From positions 16,726,106 to 16,790,105 of the forward strand of contig NC_045141.1 in the NCBI RefSeq assembly GCF_008831285.2: a stretch of DNA of 64,000 nt. Direction: 5' to 3'. Below the pieces are notes generated by a model. That model was given only the letters and a program-made list of their open reading frames with translations. It did no database searches and had not been told where the DNA came from. The position numbers and the translations under genes were made by a program. Below are positions 50,251 through 62,232 of the stretch, piece after piece; position 1 is the stretch's first letter, and each line of letters opens with the position of its first letter. Source of the stretch: Nymphaea colorata (Eukaryota > Streptophyta > Magnoliopsida > Nymphaeales > Nymphaeaceae).

Positions 50251-50891
50251 CGGTTAATCTCTTTAATTCGTCGTAACTCAGTCACGGGTCAGGGTTTACC
50301 GAGTCGGTTGGGAACTCGACCAATTACTTCATTTATTGGGTCACGAGCCAGAGTTTGCCCAACCAAGGTAAATTAATTACACGGTCCTTTTCCCATTCTT
50401 CTATCCTGCGTTATTGAATATTAGAATTTGTTATTTTTTAAATTGTACAATATCATAAACTAGTATTCCTAAGTATATAAGTACCATCACATATAAAGTT
50501 TCGACAGACTTATCGTGTTATTTATTTATAAGAAACATACGCCTAAGCTAACCAAGTTGTTTATTAAGGGGCTTGTTTCCCCTTCTATTTTTTTTTTGTT
50601 TGGTACTTTGTTGAGTAATCAAAGATGGGAAACCGCCGCTATTAAAAGCATGACGGTCTTCAACGCGGCAGAAATTTTGGGTCAGCCGGCATTAATTCAA
50701 ACAATTTTTATAATATTGAAGACACTAATGTACACCAATATACCAAGGAGCAAATTGTTGGGTGTCAACATGTGAAATGAAAAAAAAAAAATTAGTGGGT
50801 TGGTGTGGACTTTGCACCTACTTATCTCTAATTACTTTAAAACAAGAAGTTACACGTAAATATACTAAAACATGAGCATATTCCTTTTCAA

Positions 50892-50931
<40 letters not shown>

Positions 50932-51602
50932 AGTGGTTGCTTTTTTTAACAATTGAACGAGAGACAAAGAGAAAAAATATATTTCTTTGAAACATCGTCT
51001 TTTACTGATAAATTTTTGAGAGAAAGAGAGGGAGTGTGTGTGAGTGAAATCTCTTTGGAATATTATTTGACCCTGCAGGCCAATGGGAAGGCGTCTCCAA
51101 TAATGCCAACCAGGGTGGGTCCTATAACAATAATTTCTGTTAAAAAATGGAGCAGTCGATAGATTTAGTTTATTTTGTTGGAAGGTAATAAGAGAATGTT
51201 ACTATTGCCAAACTGCCCCTTAGTAAACTTTGTATGGACATCAGGAGAAAACCATGGTTGAGAGTGAAAAGGAGACGGTTTACATACATGGAGAGAGAGA
51301 GAGAGAGAGAAATAAACCAAAAAAGAGACTTCCACTAATTAACTTAACAACGTTCAAATTAAGTGATTGATTCACATCATTTTTATGTGTGAACTCTGTA
51401 CAACAGATGACCATGGGTTGGCCTGCCACACGCAGTCAAACACACTCGTTTACTTTTAACCGATGCTCTGAGACTTAGATCCAAATCTTTGAAAGGAAAT
51501 TTGAGTAAAATTAATTTATAGTATAACTGGTTGGCTAGGCAAACATGTATAAGGTGTCTTTTGTTCGATTTCTGTGGGTGCTATTTTTGTGACCATTATA
51601 AG
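50251..51602. other. Intergenic AT-rich stretch
   Basis: No gene is recognised. An (AT)n run is at about 50896-50926 and a short (GA)n at 51292-51310. Short frames are without motifs. Confidence 0.5.
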
Positions 51603-52031
51603 CACTACAAAAAAGCATAGATTCATCTATGCGTTATAAGCACTACAAAAAAGCATAGATTCATCTATCCGTGGAAAGGTAGCCATCTGTGAAAATGAAA
51701 TTTTACCGATGTTTAGGATGCAATGCTGGTGAAGATCGTGTTTCACCAATGCCTGTAGATGAACGTCGATGAAAATCAGCCTTCATCGACGTCCATGAAA
51801 TGTTAGCAAAAATATTATCACCTACATGCATGAGATATTGGTAATTTGCATTATTTAACTAAGTGTAGGACGACACATGCAGGGATTTATGTGCTAGAAT
51901 ATAGGTGATAGTTTTCATCGACATATTTTTCACCGACGACCTCTGCAAATGCCAGTAAAACTTTTAAAGACGCGACATCATGTTTTACTAACGTTTTTTT
52001 GCTGTTAGTCAATCATCGATTTTTAATAGTG
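51603..52031. mobile_element. Small CACTA-type element with doubled left end
   Basis: The left terminus is CACTACAAAAAAGC and the right terminus, read inward, is CACTATTAAAAATC. The flank AAG precedes the inner left end (51638-51640) and follows the right end (52032-52034), a 3-bp target duplication typical of CACTA/En-Spm elements. The first 38 bp (TTATAAGCACTACAAAAAAG...) occur twice in a row, at 51598 and 51636. The interior is rich in ATCGACG/TTCACCGA words in both orientations (for example GAACGTCGATGAAAATC and CTTCATCGACGTCC), as in CACTA subterminal zones. At about 430 bp it is non-autonomous. Confidence 0.7.
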
Positions 52032-53985
52032 AAGTGAGATAGTATATCGTATCCCACTTGGGTCCTGATGCAGGTCAGGATCCAAGAGGAATGAAAAATG
52101 AAGGAAGGTGGAGGTGCCTATAATGACCCAACCCACTCTTATGCTTGGGCTCTTAATTTGATAGATCTCAATTTTCTCCCTAGCAGTTTCAGTTTTAGCT
52201 TGAAAGAAAGCTAAAAACTAGAACAACCAACTATTTTAACAACTCTCTTTATAAACCCTGAAAAATCCATCAATATTTAGTACGAGAGGTAGGTTGCAAA
52301 CCTTGTTAGGCCCCCATATAGTGTGTTCGACCTCCTCACAACCTCCATATCATGTCTTAAAAAGACAAAAATGAAAATAGTTGAATCGCTATTTTTGTCT
52401 TATAAGGTTGACGATCTTTGGAGGGTATTTTGGTCTTTTCATGCACCCTAACATGCAGTCAATGCTGAGGAATCTAACACATTAGCAGCTTAGGGTTAAA
52501 CCTACAAATGGAAAAAACATAAAGTAATCGATGTATAAGGTCCAGCTCATGTTTCATGTGGGTGGCACTAACTAAAGTAAATAATGAGCTTCATTGACAA
52601 GAACAGATAAGTAGTTTAGTTACCTGCCTCTCTCTTTTCAAGTGAACGACTCGCGGATCCAAGATGTGGAAGATGATTTACTTGTTAAAAATATATGAAT
52701 TACTGCCCATTCCTTTTTTTTTGTTCAAATGAAAAGGGAACCATGGCTCCTCCGAGATGTGGAGGAAGATCCACCATTCCACTTTTATCATTGCAGTTGG
52801 TGGTTCATGGGGGCAGATCATGCTATGAACGTGGCTTTATTTATTTACTACCAAATTCGGCTATTAATTTATATATTTGGCTTTCTTTCTTCTTTTCTTA
52901 ACTGCTCACGTGCTCTCCTTTTTTTTTTCCCCCTTAACAGGGGTAGTTTGTGCCAGTATCCGGATTCCAATTAAGGATGCAAATAGATTAAATTTGATCA
53001 ACCAAGTACCACAAATGGACCTGAATCTAATCACACAGGACATTCTTCACTATGATATGGCGGTTCAAGCATGGGTAACAGTGCATTTCGTGGCTAGAAA
53101 CTGTGGCCAATGATTTGCCGTTATGAAACGCATCATTTGTGACATTTTTAGCGTCACAAAGTTTAATTTTACCCACCCAATAATGGACACTGGCCAGCTA
53201 TTTTAATTCATCTGTATTTATATGTATATGTATATATGTATGAATGGTCCTACGTTTTTTATCACAGAGGAAGTTATCAAAGATATAAACACTTGGGTAA
53301 CTTGTCAAGGTATTAAAGCACCTTGACATTCTACTGTATGGTCAACATGCTGGGTGTTTGGGTGTCAAGTGTCTAAGTTGAACCCCCAATAGAAATTTGA
53401 GGTCCCTTTACTCAAAGAATTGAACTTCCATTTGGTTCCCGTTATCAGGTACAGTTTGCATCTTTACTTCAAATCTTATCATTAACAACTTCAACTTGAC
53501 AAACATGGACAAAAAAAAAAGCTCAATTTCCTTTCAAGCAGTAGCGGAGCCAGAATTTCAAGTGAAGGGGCGCGAGTACACACACATATAAGAGTTTGAA
53601 TATGATGGATGTCAATTACTACTAAACGACTAAAAATTAAAAATCTATCACTAAAAAGTAGTCGCCAAGAAAGAAAAGAATTAGTGATGATTGATGGTTC
53701 CCATATGGACCTGTGCCTCCGCTGGCTCCCATATGGACCTACTGCTGCCTTCTGGCTGAAGGAGGTCAAGAGTTTGACAGCCCAAAGTGCGACTCTTAGT
53801 ATAAATCTGCTAGTCCTGTAAGTTTTCATCCCATGTTGCAAGGTCGAGAAGCTGTTGTACTTTCCAATTGAATTTATAATGAGATGCAGTCGATCAAGAA
53901 CTTTTTCCTTGGGCTCGTTAGAGGAAAGAGTGACGCTTCTTGAACTGCTCACACTAAACAGCAAAGCACTTGAGTTCATGATGCT
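52032..53985. other. Intergenic stretch left of the copia fossil
   Basis: The part 52120-52300 resembles the LTR-like fragments near 32.4 and 42.5 kb (GACCCAACCCACT..., CTAGCAGTTTCAGTTTTAG). A 162-codon minus-strand frame (53491-53979) ends at the copia LTR border and shows no known motif. No gene is assigned. Confidence 0.45.
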
Positions 53986-54357
53986 GAAAGGAAAAACTGC
54001 AACACTAAAATTTTAAATGGTTCGGATTAAAAAATCCTACGTCCACTGTCTCTCACACCAACAAAACGATGGATGTACGGTTCCCTTGATGAGAGGACTT
54101 ATACACGTTTCTTGGAGGATTGTTACAGATTTGTTTAAAATTCAAACAATCATTCCTTAATTTTCTAGTTTCTATAATCATTTCTTTTTCCTTTGATGAG
54201 GATACGTTGCCACTTTTCTTGCCTAGATTCCCTGCCTCGTGAGGTGTTCTTCCTTGATTTATTACTCCAAATATAATGGGCATAGTTGCCATTTTGTTTG
54301 ATTTGTCATTATCTTTATGATTTTCTTCATTTGTTGAGCTGGCATGATTTTCAGGAA
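53986..54357 (-). repeat. Copia fossil, left LTR (3' LTR)
   Basis: It shares with 58026-58372 words such as AAATGGTTCGGATTA, CTCTCACACCAACAAAACGA, GATTGTTACAGATTTGTTTA and TTTGATGAGGATACGTTGC. Borders are approximate. Confidence 0.85.
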
Positions 54358-57300
54358 CGGTCTACAGCTTGTGCGTTAACATCTCCCTTCAATCTCGAGT
54401 GTAGACTGTAGCGAAGACCGAGCTTGTAACCCAACGTTGTCAATCGATGATGGGGCAATGGCTTTGTAAACATATCAGCAAGCTGATGAGCGGACGAAAT
54501 ATATTGAGTAACTAACGATCCAAGAGCCACTTTTTCTCGTAAATGAAAATCAAGCTCAATATGCTTCATCCGGGAGTGATGGGCTGTTTTGATGGTGGAT
54601 TGCAAAGCGGAAAGATTGTCACATAACAACAAAGGAGGTTGAGAGAGAAACAGTCCAAGATCTCTAAGAATAAATGTGATCCAAGTTAGTTCTGCTGTTG
54701 CTGTTGCAAGGGCATGGTATTCTGCTTCACAAGAAGATCTCGCAATACTTTGTTGTTTTTTAGATGCCCAGGAAATACAATTGGGGCCCATAAAGGTTGC
54801 AGTAGCCTGTGGTAGAGCGACGAGTGGAGGTGCAGCCGACCAAATCTGCATCAGAATAAGCTCTAATTGACAATTTGCTGGGCTTAAAGAATTGCATCTC
54901 AAGAGAGATAGTGCTCTAAATATAGCGAAGAATGCGTTTCAGCAACTGGAAATGTCGCAGGGAAGGAACGTGCATAAACTGTGACACATAATTAACAACA
55001 TAAGTGATGTCTGGTCGTGTAAATGTAACATATTGCAGAGCGTCAACAAGACTGCGATACAAGGTAGCATTGGGATATGCTTCTTCTTTTACAGTGTTGT
55101 TACTAGAAACATTAGTAACCATTGGTGTGACAATTGATCGACACGATTGCATCTGAGCGCATTCTAGAATTTCATAGCATAGTGTTGCTGGTTGAGGAAT
55201 AGTCCGGAAGCCGTGCATTGAACTTGAATGCCTAAGAAATAATGTAAGTCCCAAGATCATTCACAGCAAAAGTACGAGATACTTTCTTTTGAAAGGATGC
55301 AAGAAAGGTTGGACTGCTGCCAGTGAGAATGATATCATCCACATATAATAGAAGTATAGTTACAGTCGACTGTTGGAGTCAAACAAATAACAATGGATCT
55401 GTAGAACTGGCTTGAAAATTGTGAGAGAATAAAAATTGAGCAAACCGATCATACCAAGCTCGAGGGGCCTGTTTGAGAACATATAGTGCATGATTTAATT
55501 TGCAAACATGGCATGGAAATCGATTATCTTGGAAACCTGGAGGCTGCTCAATGAATACAGTTTCAGTCAAATAGCCATTCAAAAATGCATTTTTGACATC
55601 AAGTTATTTAAGTGGCCAGCTATTCATGAGAGCAACAGAGAGAACAATCCGAATAGTTGCTGGTTTAACAACTGGTGAAAAGGATTCAAGGAAATCCACG
55701 CCTTCAACTTGAGTATAACCATGTTCTACCAGCATAGTCTATCAACGTGGCCATCACTATTCAATTTGGTTTTGTAAACCCATCGACTGCTAATAATATG
55801 CATGGAGGGATCACGAGGTACCAAGGTCCATGTGTCATTTGCAATCAATGTTGCCATTTCATCCTTCATAGCTTGCCTCCAACCGGGATGGTTAAGAGCA
55901 ATGGAAAAATGTATTGGTTCGGTGGGAGCAAGGATAGTTAATATGTATTTGGGATTGGGTTTGACAATACCATTTTGAAACCGCGTGACCGTAGGATGAG
56001 ACAGTCTAGTAGAGGTATTGGGTAAGACATTAGATGGGATTGGAGAGGGTGAGCTAGGTGGCGATGGTGAGTGAAGGGTTGGCGACTCTGGTGGTGATAG
56101 TAGAGAAGGAGGAAGAAAGGGAGGTTCTGGTTCACTATTGTGAAGTCTCGCAAGATCATGGGGGTTCACTTCGGTGAGAGGAGGCTGGTTAGGTTGTGTG
56201 GCGACGGGAGAGAAGGACACTAGATCATGAGAAAAGTTGTAATTCAGTTGTGCGCTAGCCGAACCTTGATTGAAAAGAAAGCATTTTTCATCAAACATAA
56301 CGTGTCTGGAAATATACACTCGATTTGTCAAGGGATAAAGGCAGCGATAACCTTTGTGTTGGTCACTATACCCTATGAAGACACATGGTAAGGATTTGAG
56401 TTCAAATTTGTGTTTGTTGTAGCTCTTGATATAGGGAAAACATCTACACCCAAAAGTTCTTAGGCAAGAATAATCTGGAGGTTTATGAAATAAACTTTCA
56501 TATGGGCTTAGCATTTGGAGCGTGGATGTCGGCAACCGATTTATGAGCCAAACAGCTGTAGAAAAGGTTTCCACCCAATATTTTGCTGGTAAATTACTAT
56601 GAAACAGTAGAGTTAATCTAAGTTTAGTAACTGACCTGTGTTTTCGCTCCACCAACCCATTCTGTTCATGATTTTTGGACAAGCTTTAAGATGTTTGATT
56701 CCACATTCTCTTAAATGAGAGAGAAATGTAGCGCTATTAAATACACCACCTTCATCACTTTGAAAATTTTTTACAGATCTTCTGAATCGCGTTGTCACCA
56801 TCTTATGAAATTCCATAAACTTTGTAAAGAAATCAGACTTAATTTTAATGGATAGATCCAAGAGTATCGAGATGGTGATCAACAAAGAGAGCATAGTATT
56901 GAAATTTTTGACATCAGTCAACCGGTGCTGGTCCCCAAAGATCACAATGAATTTTTTCAAAAGGTTCATAATATTCATCATCTAATGGAAGAAAAGGCAA
57001 ACATGTTGCTTTTCCCAATTGACAACTTTGACAAATAGAAAACATAGACGTTTTTGCTGTTAAATTTATTCTACCCTTGGACGATAAAAATTCAATGATC
57101 ATAGCTGATGGATGCCCAAGCCGACTATGCCAAATTTTTGAAGTTGGTGTCCTGAAACGATCAGAAAAGAATACTGCATTCGGTATAGTCTTGAGCGCGT
57201 ATAAATTTCCCTCTCTAGCTCCCTTAGCAATCGTCTGATTGGTTTCCTTGTCCTTAATCGCAAACGAATCATATGTAAACTCAAATACATAGGGCATAGA

Positions 57301-58025
57301 TGATGTAAGCAGAGAAACGACATCAATATATGCAGGGATAGGAGGTCGAAGTATCGACGTCATAAACGATTCATAACCCGATCGAAGCCCATTTATGAGC
57401 CAATAAACTTTGTCTTTATCCGACAGAGGTTTCCCAATGGCTGCCAATTCATCACATATGGTTTTGAAACCTGTTTTATACTCAGTAACAGTTTTATCTT
57501 GCTTTTGAAATGTCTGTAATTTTTTGTTTAACAGAAATTCTCATTATCTTGCTTTTGAAATGTATGCAATTTTTTGTTTAACAGAAATTCTCAGTCTTTA
57601 GATTCTCTAGCAAAGACCTTTATAAGAGCATTCCAAACTTTGGAAGAGCTTTGGAGTCCAACCACAAGACCTAGTACTTTCTTCAGATAGTGATCCAGTG
57701 ATCCACCCTCTAAGGAGAGGGTCTGATTTTTTCCAGGCAAAGAATTCTGGATTTGGGATAGAACGGGCCTCAACAACTTCAATTGTAGAGGTCAGTTTTA
57801 GAGATTTGTCCCTCGGTAAAACCCATCATGTCTTGGCTTTCAATCAACCCAAGCATTTGGGTTTTCCAAAGCAAGTAATTCTTGTGAGAGAGTTTGATAA
57901 AGACAAAATTTACAACTTTAACCGTTGAAGGATATGGATACTTAGCTGCCATGACAAACGAGAAGGATGCACCAAAAGCCATGGAGAAATCGATAATCCT
58001 CACGGAGATAACTCTGATACCATAA

Positions 58026-58372
58026 AAGGAAAAAATGCAAGACTAAAATTTTAAATGGTTCGGATTAGCAAATCCTACATTCAGTATCTCTCACACCAAC
58101 AAAACGATGGATGTGAGGTTCCAGGATTTATACACGTTTTTTAGAGGGATTGTTACAGATTTGTTTAAAATTCAAACAATCCTTCTTTAATTTTCTAGTT
58201 TCTATAATCATTTTTTTTTTCCTTTGATGAGGATACGTTGCTACTTTTGTTGCCTAGATTCCCCGCCTCTTGAGGTATTCTTCCTTGATTTATCACTCTA
58301 AATCTAACGAGCATAATTGCCTTTTTGTTTGATTCTGATTTTCTTCATTTGTTGAGCTGATCTTCAGGAAAC
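58026..58372 (-). repeat. Copia fossil, right LTR (5' LTR)
   Basis: Partner of the left LTR, followed on its minus-strand side by the primer-binding site. Borders are approximate. Confidence 0.85.
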
Positions 58373-58740
58373 TGCCAACTTTAAAATCCTAACACAAGTT
58401 GGAAAATAAGAGCAACGGGATATTGATTTATAAGATCGTCTCAGGACAAAACTCAGCTCGTGGTTATAATGTACACAGATCTGTATTCAATTGTCTTCCG
58501 GAACCAATAATCATGTTCTTCTCCTTGTTGGTTGGAATATTCAAAACAATCAGAAATAAAAGACGAGACTAAGGTGGGAAAACTGTAGAATGAAAGGTAA
58601 GCCCTGCCAAACGAAGAATTGGACATCACCGACCACGTGCAAATTTTGAAGACATCGTGGTGCGTGATACAGTAAGTCCAGTATCCACTATAAGGTTACA
58701 GATGTTACAACCTAGCAAACACAACCACCGGTCCTTGCCA
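58373..58740. other. Probable 3' untranslated region of the MEKK-type kinase gene
   Basis: The stretch lies between the copia fossil and the kinase stop codon. It has no coding block or repeat. If the transcript is as long as is usual, it covers most of this stretch, and the fossil sits at or just past the transcript end. Confidence 0.45.
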
Positions 58741-59479
58741 CTAGTGGCAGGATGCTTGATGTTCAGGATCAGTCCTGCAAGCAAGATTTAGAGCTGTTTC
58801 CATGTTCACAGGACCAACATTATATATGTTCTTATTTGTACGTAAAGAAGACAGACTAGGAAGATTCTCAAGCGTAAAGCAAGGAGAAAGAGATGGGGCT
58901 GACAGATTTCTCTGATGTTCAGCACCCCCATGATTGCTTTGGCTGAAAAAGAACAATAGCATACCATAGTAAACATTTACAGCAGAACAAATGGAAATGA
59001 TTTCTTGTTAAGCAGCACAGAGATTGTCACAAGATTGTCACCTTTCCCATATCTTCTTTTGCTTCACCTGCTGCTTTCTTGGCAACGTCGTCAAAGTCTG
59101 GTTTGTTGTCAACTTATTTGATACATGCTGCCATGTTTGAACATGTGTTCATATCAAAGATGGACAAAACAATGAAAAAATGGGTGCAAAGGAGTTACCA
59201 GCTTTTTCATAAGTAAAACTGTCTCATGATAACTAGAAATTTCTTGATGAAGGGAGCCTCCGACAAATGAATGTCCAAGCAACTCTACTGCTGTTGCTCT
59301 GTCAGTTGGATTAACTTGCAAGCAGCGACAAAGGAAATCCTTACCCTCCAAACTCAAATTGTCTGGAATATGGGGGGTTTCATTTCTTGTGACTTTAAAC
59401 ATTGCTGCAGCCTGTACAGGAAACCAACACCAAGCCAATAGTCAAAAGAGCAAATAACAACACACGCACACACACACAC

Positions 59480-59518
<39 letters not shown>

Positions 59519-59613
59519 CAAACTGATACAGAAAAGACGCCTATTCATTTTTCAATTATATCTATATCACCTTGTACACTTCTATGCAACCCTGGTGACA
59601 GATATTGGTATGG

Positions 59614-59660
<47 letters not shown>

Positions 59661-62232
59661 ATATGTGTATGTATGTCTATACCTATAGACATCATGTTTT
59701 AACCAAACCAACACAGGCCAGGACATGTGATATAGAAGCACTTTCCCCACACCGACATGTAGTTACCATATGGGCTACATAGTTGCAATACATGTGCATA
59801 CTAACATAAACAACCATAAGGTTACGGTTGATTTGGCTTTTCTTGTGCTGGCTTTTAATTGTTTAAAAAAGGATTTTTTTTTTCCATTTATTTTTGGTTA
59901 TGTGAACTTTTCTTCTTTCAAAATTGTCATTGAAACTTTGAATACCTTTTAGGTTCTGACTAGCCAATGGTTCTGCCTAGTAACTTACTAGATCCAAGTA
60001 CCTACATGGGCAGGACATGGGTAGGAGAGGTATCAGGGGGCCTAACAGAAGTGCTCATACTCTGTAGACACAAAGTAGACAGACCATGCTATTGAACTCC
60101 AGACCTCCTTCAGCCTGACGGAATTGTTAGTCAGCACTGGGCAGAGGAAAGTCAAGCTCAGGATTCATTATGTGGTCTATGGCACATAATCAAATTGAGA
60201 GCACTCATCACACAACCACAAGATATGCTCACCATAAAAGTGCATAATGCTAACCAGAAAAGTACTGAGAATAACTTCTATGTAACAAAGTGAACGTACA
60301 ATATGGATGTGAAATGAGGACATGATCAGACATGCTGAAGGTTAGAGAGATCTACACGAATTTATATCAAGAAAAGGACTCTAGCCTCTACCTATTGAAC
60401 TCTTATCAGACTTCAACTTGAAGATTGTAAGTCCAACCACCCAACCCAGTGGGCGGACTTGTTTAGGGGTTATAGAAATAATGCCAATACAATAACTGTA
60501 AGTGTTTACAAAAAAATCAACTTGGACAAAAATGAAAATTGTTTTCATGCTATATAGGTCAATTGAAAAGGTTGAAAATCCAAAAATCTAGGAGGCATAA
60601 GGGCTTGGAGAAGACACAAACTCGAATTTAACTCGTAATGGATCTGTTGTTGATCATCACCACCAAAATAATGTCTCAATCCTATATTTGTTCTGATGGA
60701 AAAGTAACCTTAAAACAAAATCAAAGTTATATGACATAGGATAACCAGTTATTTCTGATGGACAGCAGAATTAAGTGAAGAAAAAGTTTCAGTATGGAAG
60801 ATAGGTTCATTATCAGCTAATAGTTTGAACTAGATTCTACAGCTAGTTAAGTTATTTGTGAAAAATAACAACAGCAAAGAAAAGATAATTCTATAGCAAC
60901 AAAAAAAGTATTCACTTTGATGTTTATGTGGAATAAATGAGGAATAAGTTAATTAAACAACATCGTGCATAAATCTATCCACAATAAGCTCACCCAATTT
61001 AAATCACCCCATGGAGGTTTCCCTGTCACCATCTCAATGATGGTACAACCCAAACTCCAAATATCAACAGCAAGGTCATATCCAGTTTCTTTCTGCATCA
61101 GGACCTGGGCAAGAGATAGCTAGTGTTGGAAAATTCTTTATATGAAATCACAAGAAGTGTACAGGAATAGAAGTCTACCTCTGGAGCCATCCAATATGGA
61201 GAACCCTTCATCGATTGTGGTAAAATTTCCCCTTTTAACTGGAAAATGGAAACTCAAAGAAGTGAGTCAAAAGCAAAATTATGCATGACATGCAGACCAT
61301 TCATACCAATGTTGGTCTTACATCCTGTAAATGTTTAATGGCATGCATATCTAAGCATGATGCAGCTAGTGACATCATGCTGATGATTGACTACTCTTCA
61401 ATTTGAAACCATAATTCCCAAGCAGAACATGCCCGCTCATATTCTTCCAGGAGACCAAAACACCATTATGTGAGTGGTTTAAGAGAGAACGACTCTTCCT
61501 CTCCACACGCAAACATACATAAGTTACAAACGTATTAATTTGGGAATGCACTCGAGCATGTGTAGTGTGCATGTGCATATGATTGTGTTTGTGTGCAGTC
61601 TTTTACCTGTGGAAGAAGGGTGGGTGATATGGGAAGTACACTTGATACTAACAAAGTGAAGTAGTGAACTAGTAAGTACAAATTATTTTTCCTTTAATAT
61701 TGAACTTTATCCATGAACTCCATGGTTTGCATACTAAAAAATGAGTTTTGAATCCAGTAGTTGTTCTAACATGCAAATAGTTTTTTCAAGTGCTTAGAAA
61801 AATGACAGGCCCCAACATACTAAGATTTCAGCATTGTGGTTATCCAGTGACATGATACAAGTAGAACGGGAAGGTTCCATTCTCAGTAAATATCATACTT
61901 AACATGGTAGTAAGAAAATTACCAATGATAGTGCAACTAGTAGGCAAGGGCAATCAGTAACAATGAAAAAACTATCTTCCCATATGACAAAACTAAGGAA
62001 TGTCAAGCAGAATGCATGGCTTGACAAGGAAATAATGTAAACGAGAAAACAGAAAAAATAAGAACGTACGCAAATCCAAATAGGAAACTACAGAGATCCC
62101 AGTGAAATGTATAAAACCATTATCCTCATGAAAATTTAAAAGAGAAAAAAGCTCACAGGTTTTGCCACCCCAAAGTCTGCAAGTTTAACAATACCATCAG
62201 TGTCAACCAGTAGGTTTGCCCCCTTGATATCC
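58741..62232 (-). CDS. MEKK-type MAP kinase kinase kinase (3' six exons; 5' part beyond the window or not found)
   Basis: A cytoplasmic Ser/Thr kinase that should phosphorylate MAP kinase kinases. The exons read are 62157-62232 ([19 protein letters not shown]), 61179-61238 ([12 protein letters not shown]), 60994-61104 ([28 protein letters not shown]), 59199-59411 ([36 protein letters not shown]), 59042-59112 and 58741-58942, with GT-AG borders and matching phases. They cover subdomains VIb to XI (catalytic loop Asp, DFG, APE and the DxWSLG helix) and a C-terminal tail of about 95 residues ([20 protein letters not shown] and onward to the stop at 58741). The AAAMFKV and GSPYWMAPE motifs point to the MAPKKK3/5/YODA group rather than Raf- or ZIK-type kinases. 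The P-loop and catalytic Lys exons are not visible up to 64000. The intron 59412-60993 carries simple repeats. Confidence 0.92.
59484..59513. repeat. (AT)n microsatellite in a kinase intron
   Basis: An AT dinucleotide run preceded by a (CA)n stretch (59461-59480). Confidence 0.95.
59616..59657. repeat. (TC)n microsatellite in a kinase intron
   Basis: A TC dinucleotide run of about 21 units, 100 bp from the (AT)n run in the same intron. Confidence 0.96.

Larger units (their letters stand above)
53986..58372 (-). mobile_element. Ty1-copia LTR retrotransposon, broken fossil
   Basis: Two related direct repeats of about 350-370 bp bound the element. A primer-binding site complementary to initiator-methionine tRNA (TGGTATCAGAG, minus strand, near 58010-58023) lies next to the right LTR. 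A purine-rich tract (TTGAAGGGAGATG) lies just inside the left one. On the minus strand the parts run in the Ty1-copia order: gag-like, pre-integrase zinc region and integrase, then reverse transcriptase (RAWYDRFAQFL type motifs), then RNase H (SCEAEYHALA, ADMFTKPL). The element is broken by several stops, shifts and gaps. The LTRs differ visibly, including small indels, so the insertion is not recent. I see no clear target duplication. It lies just downstream of the 3' end of the MEKK-type kinase gene, in the same orientation. Confidence 0.93.

Noticed and set aside
53491-53979. 162-codon minus-strand frame next to the copia LTR
   Set aside because: No recognisable motif or splice context. 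It ends at the LTR border and has the composition of random AT-rich DNA.
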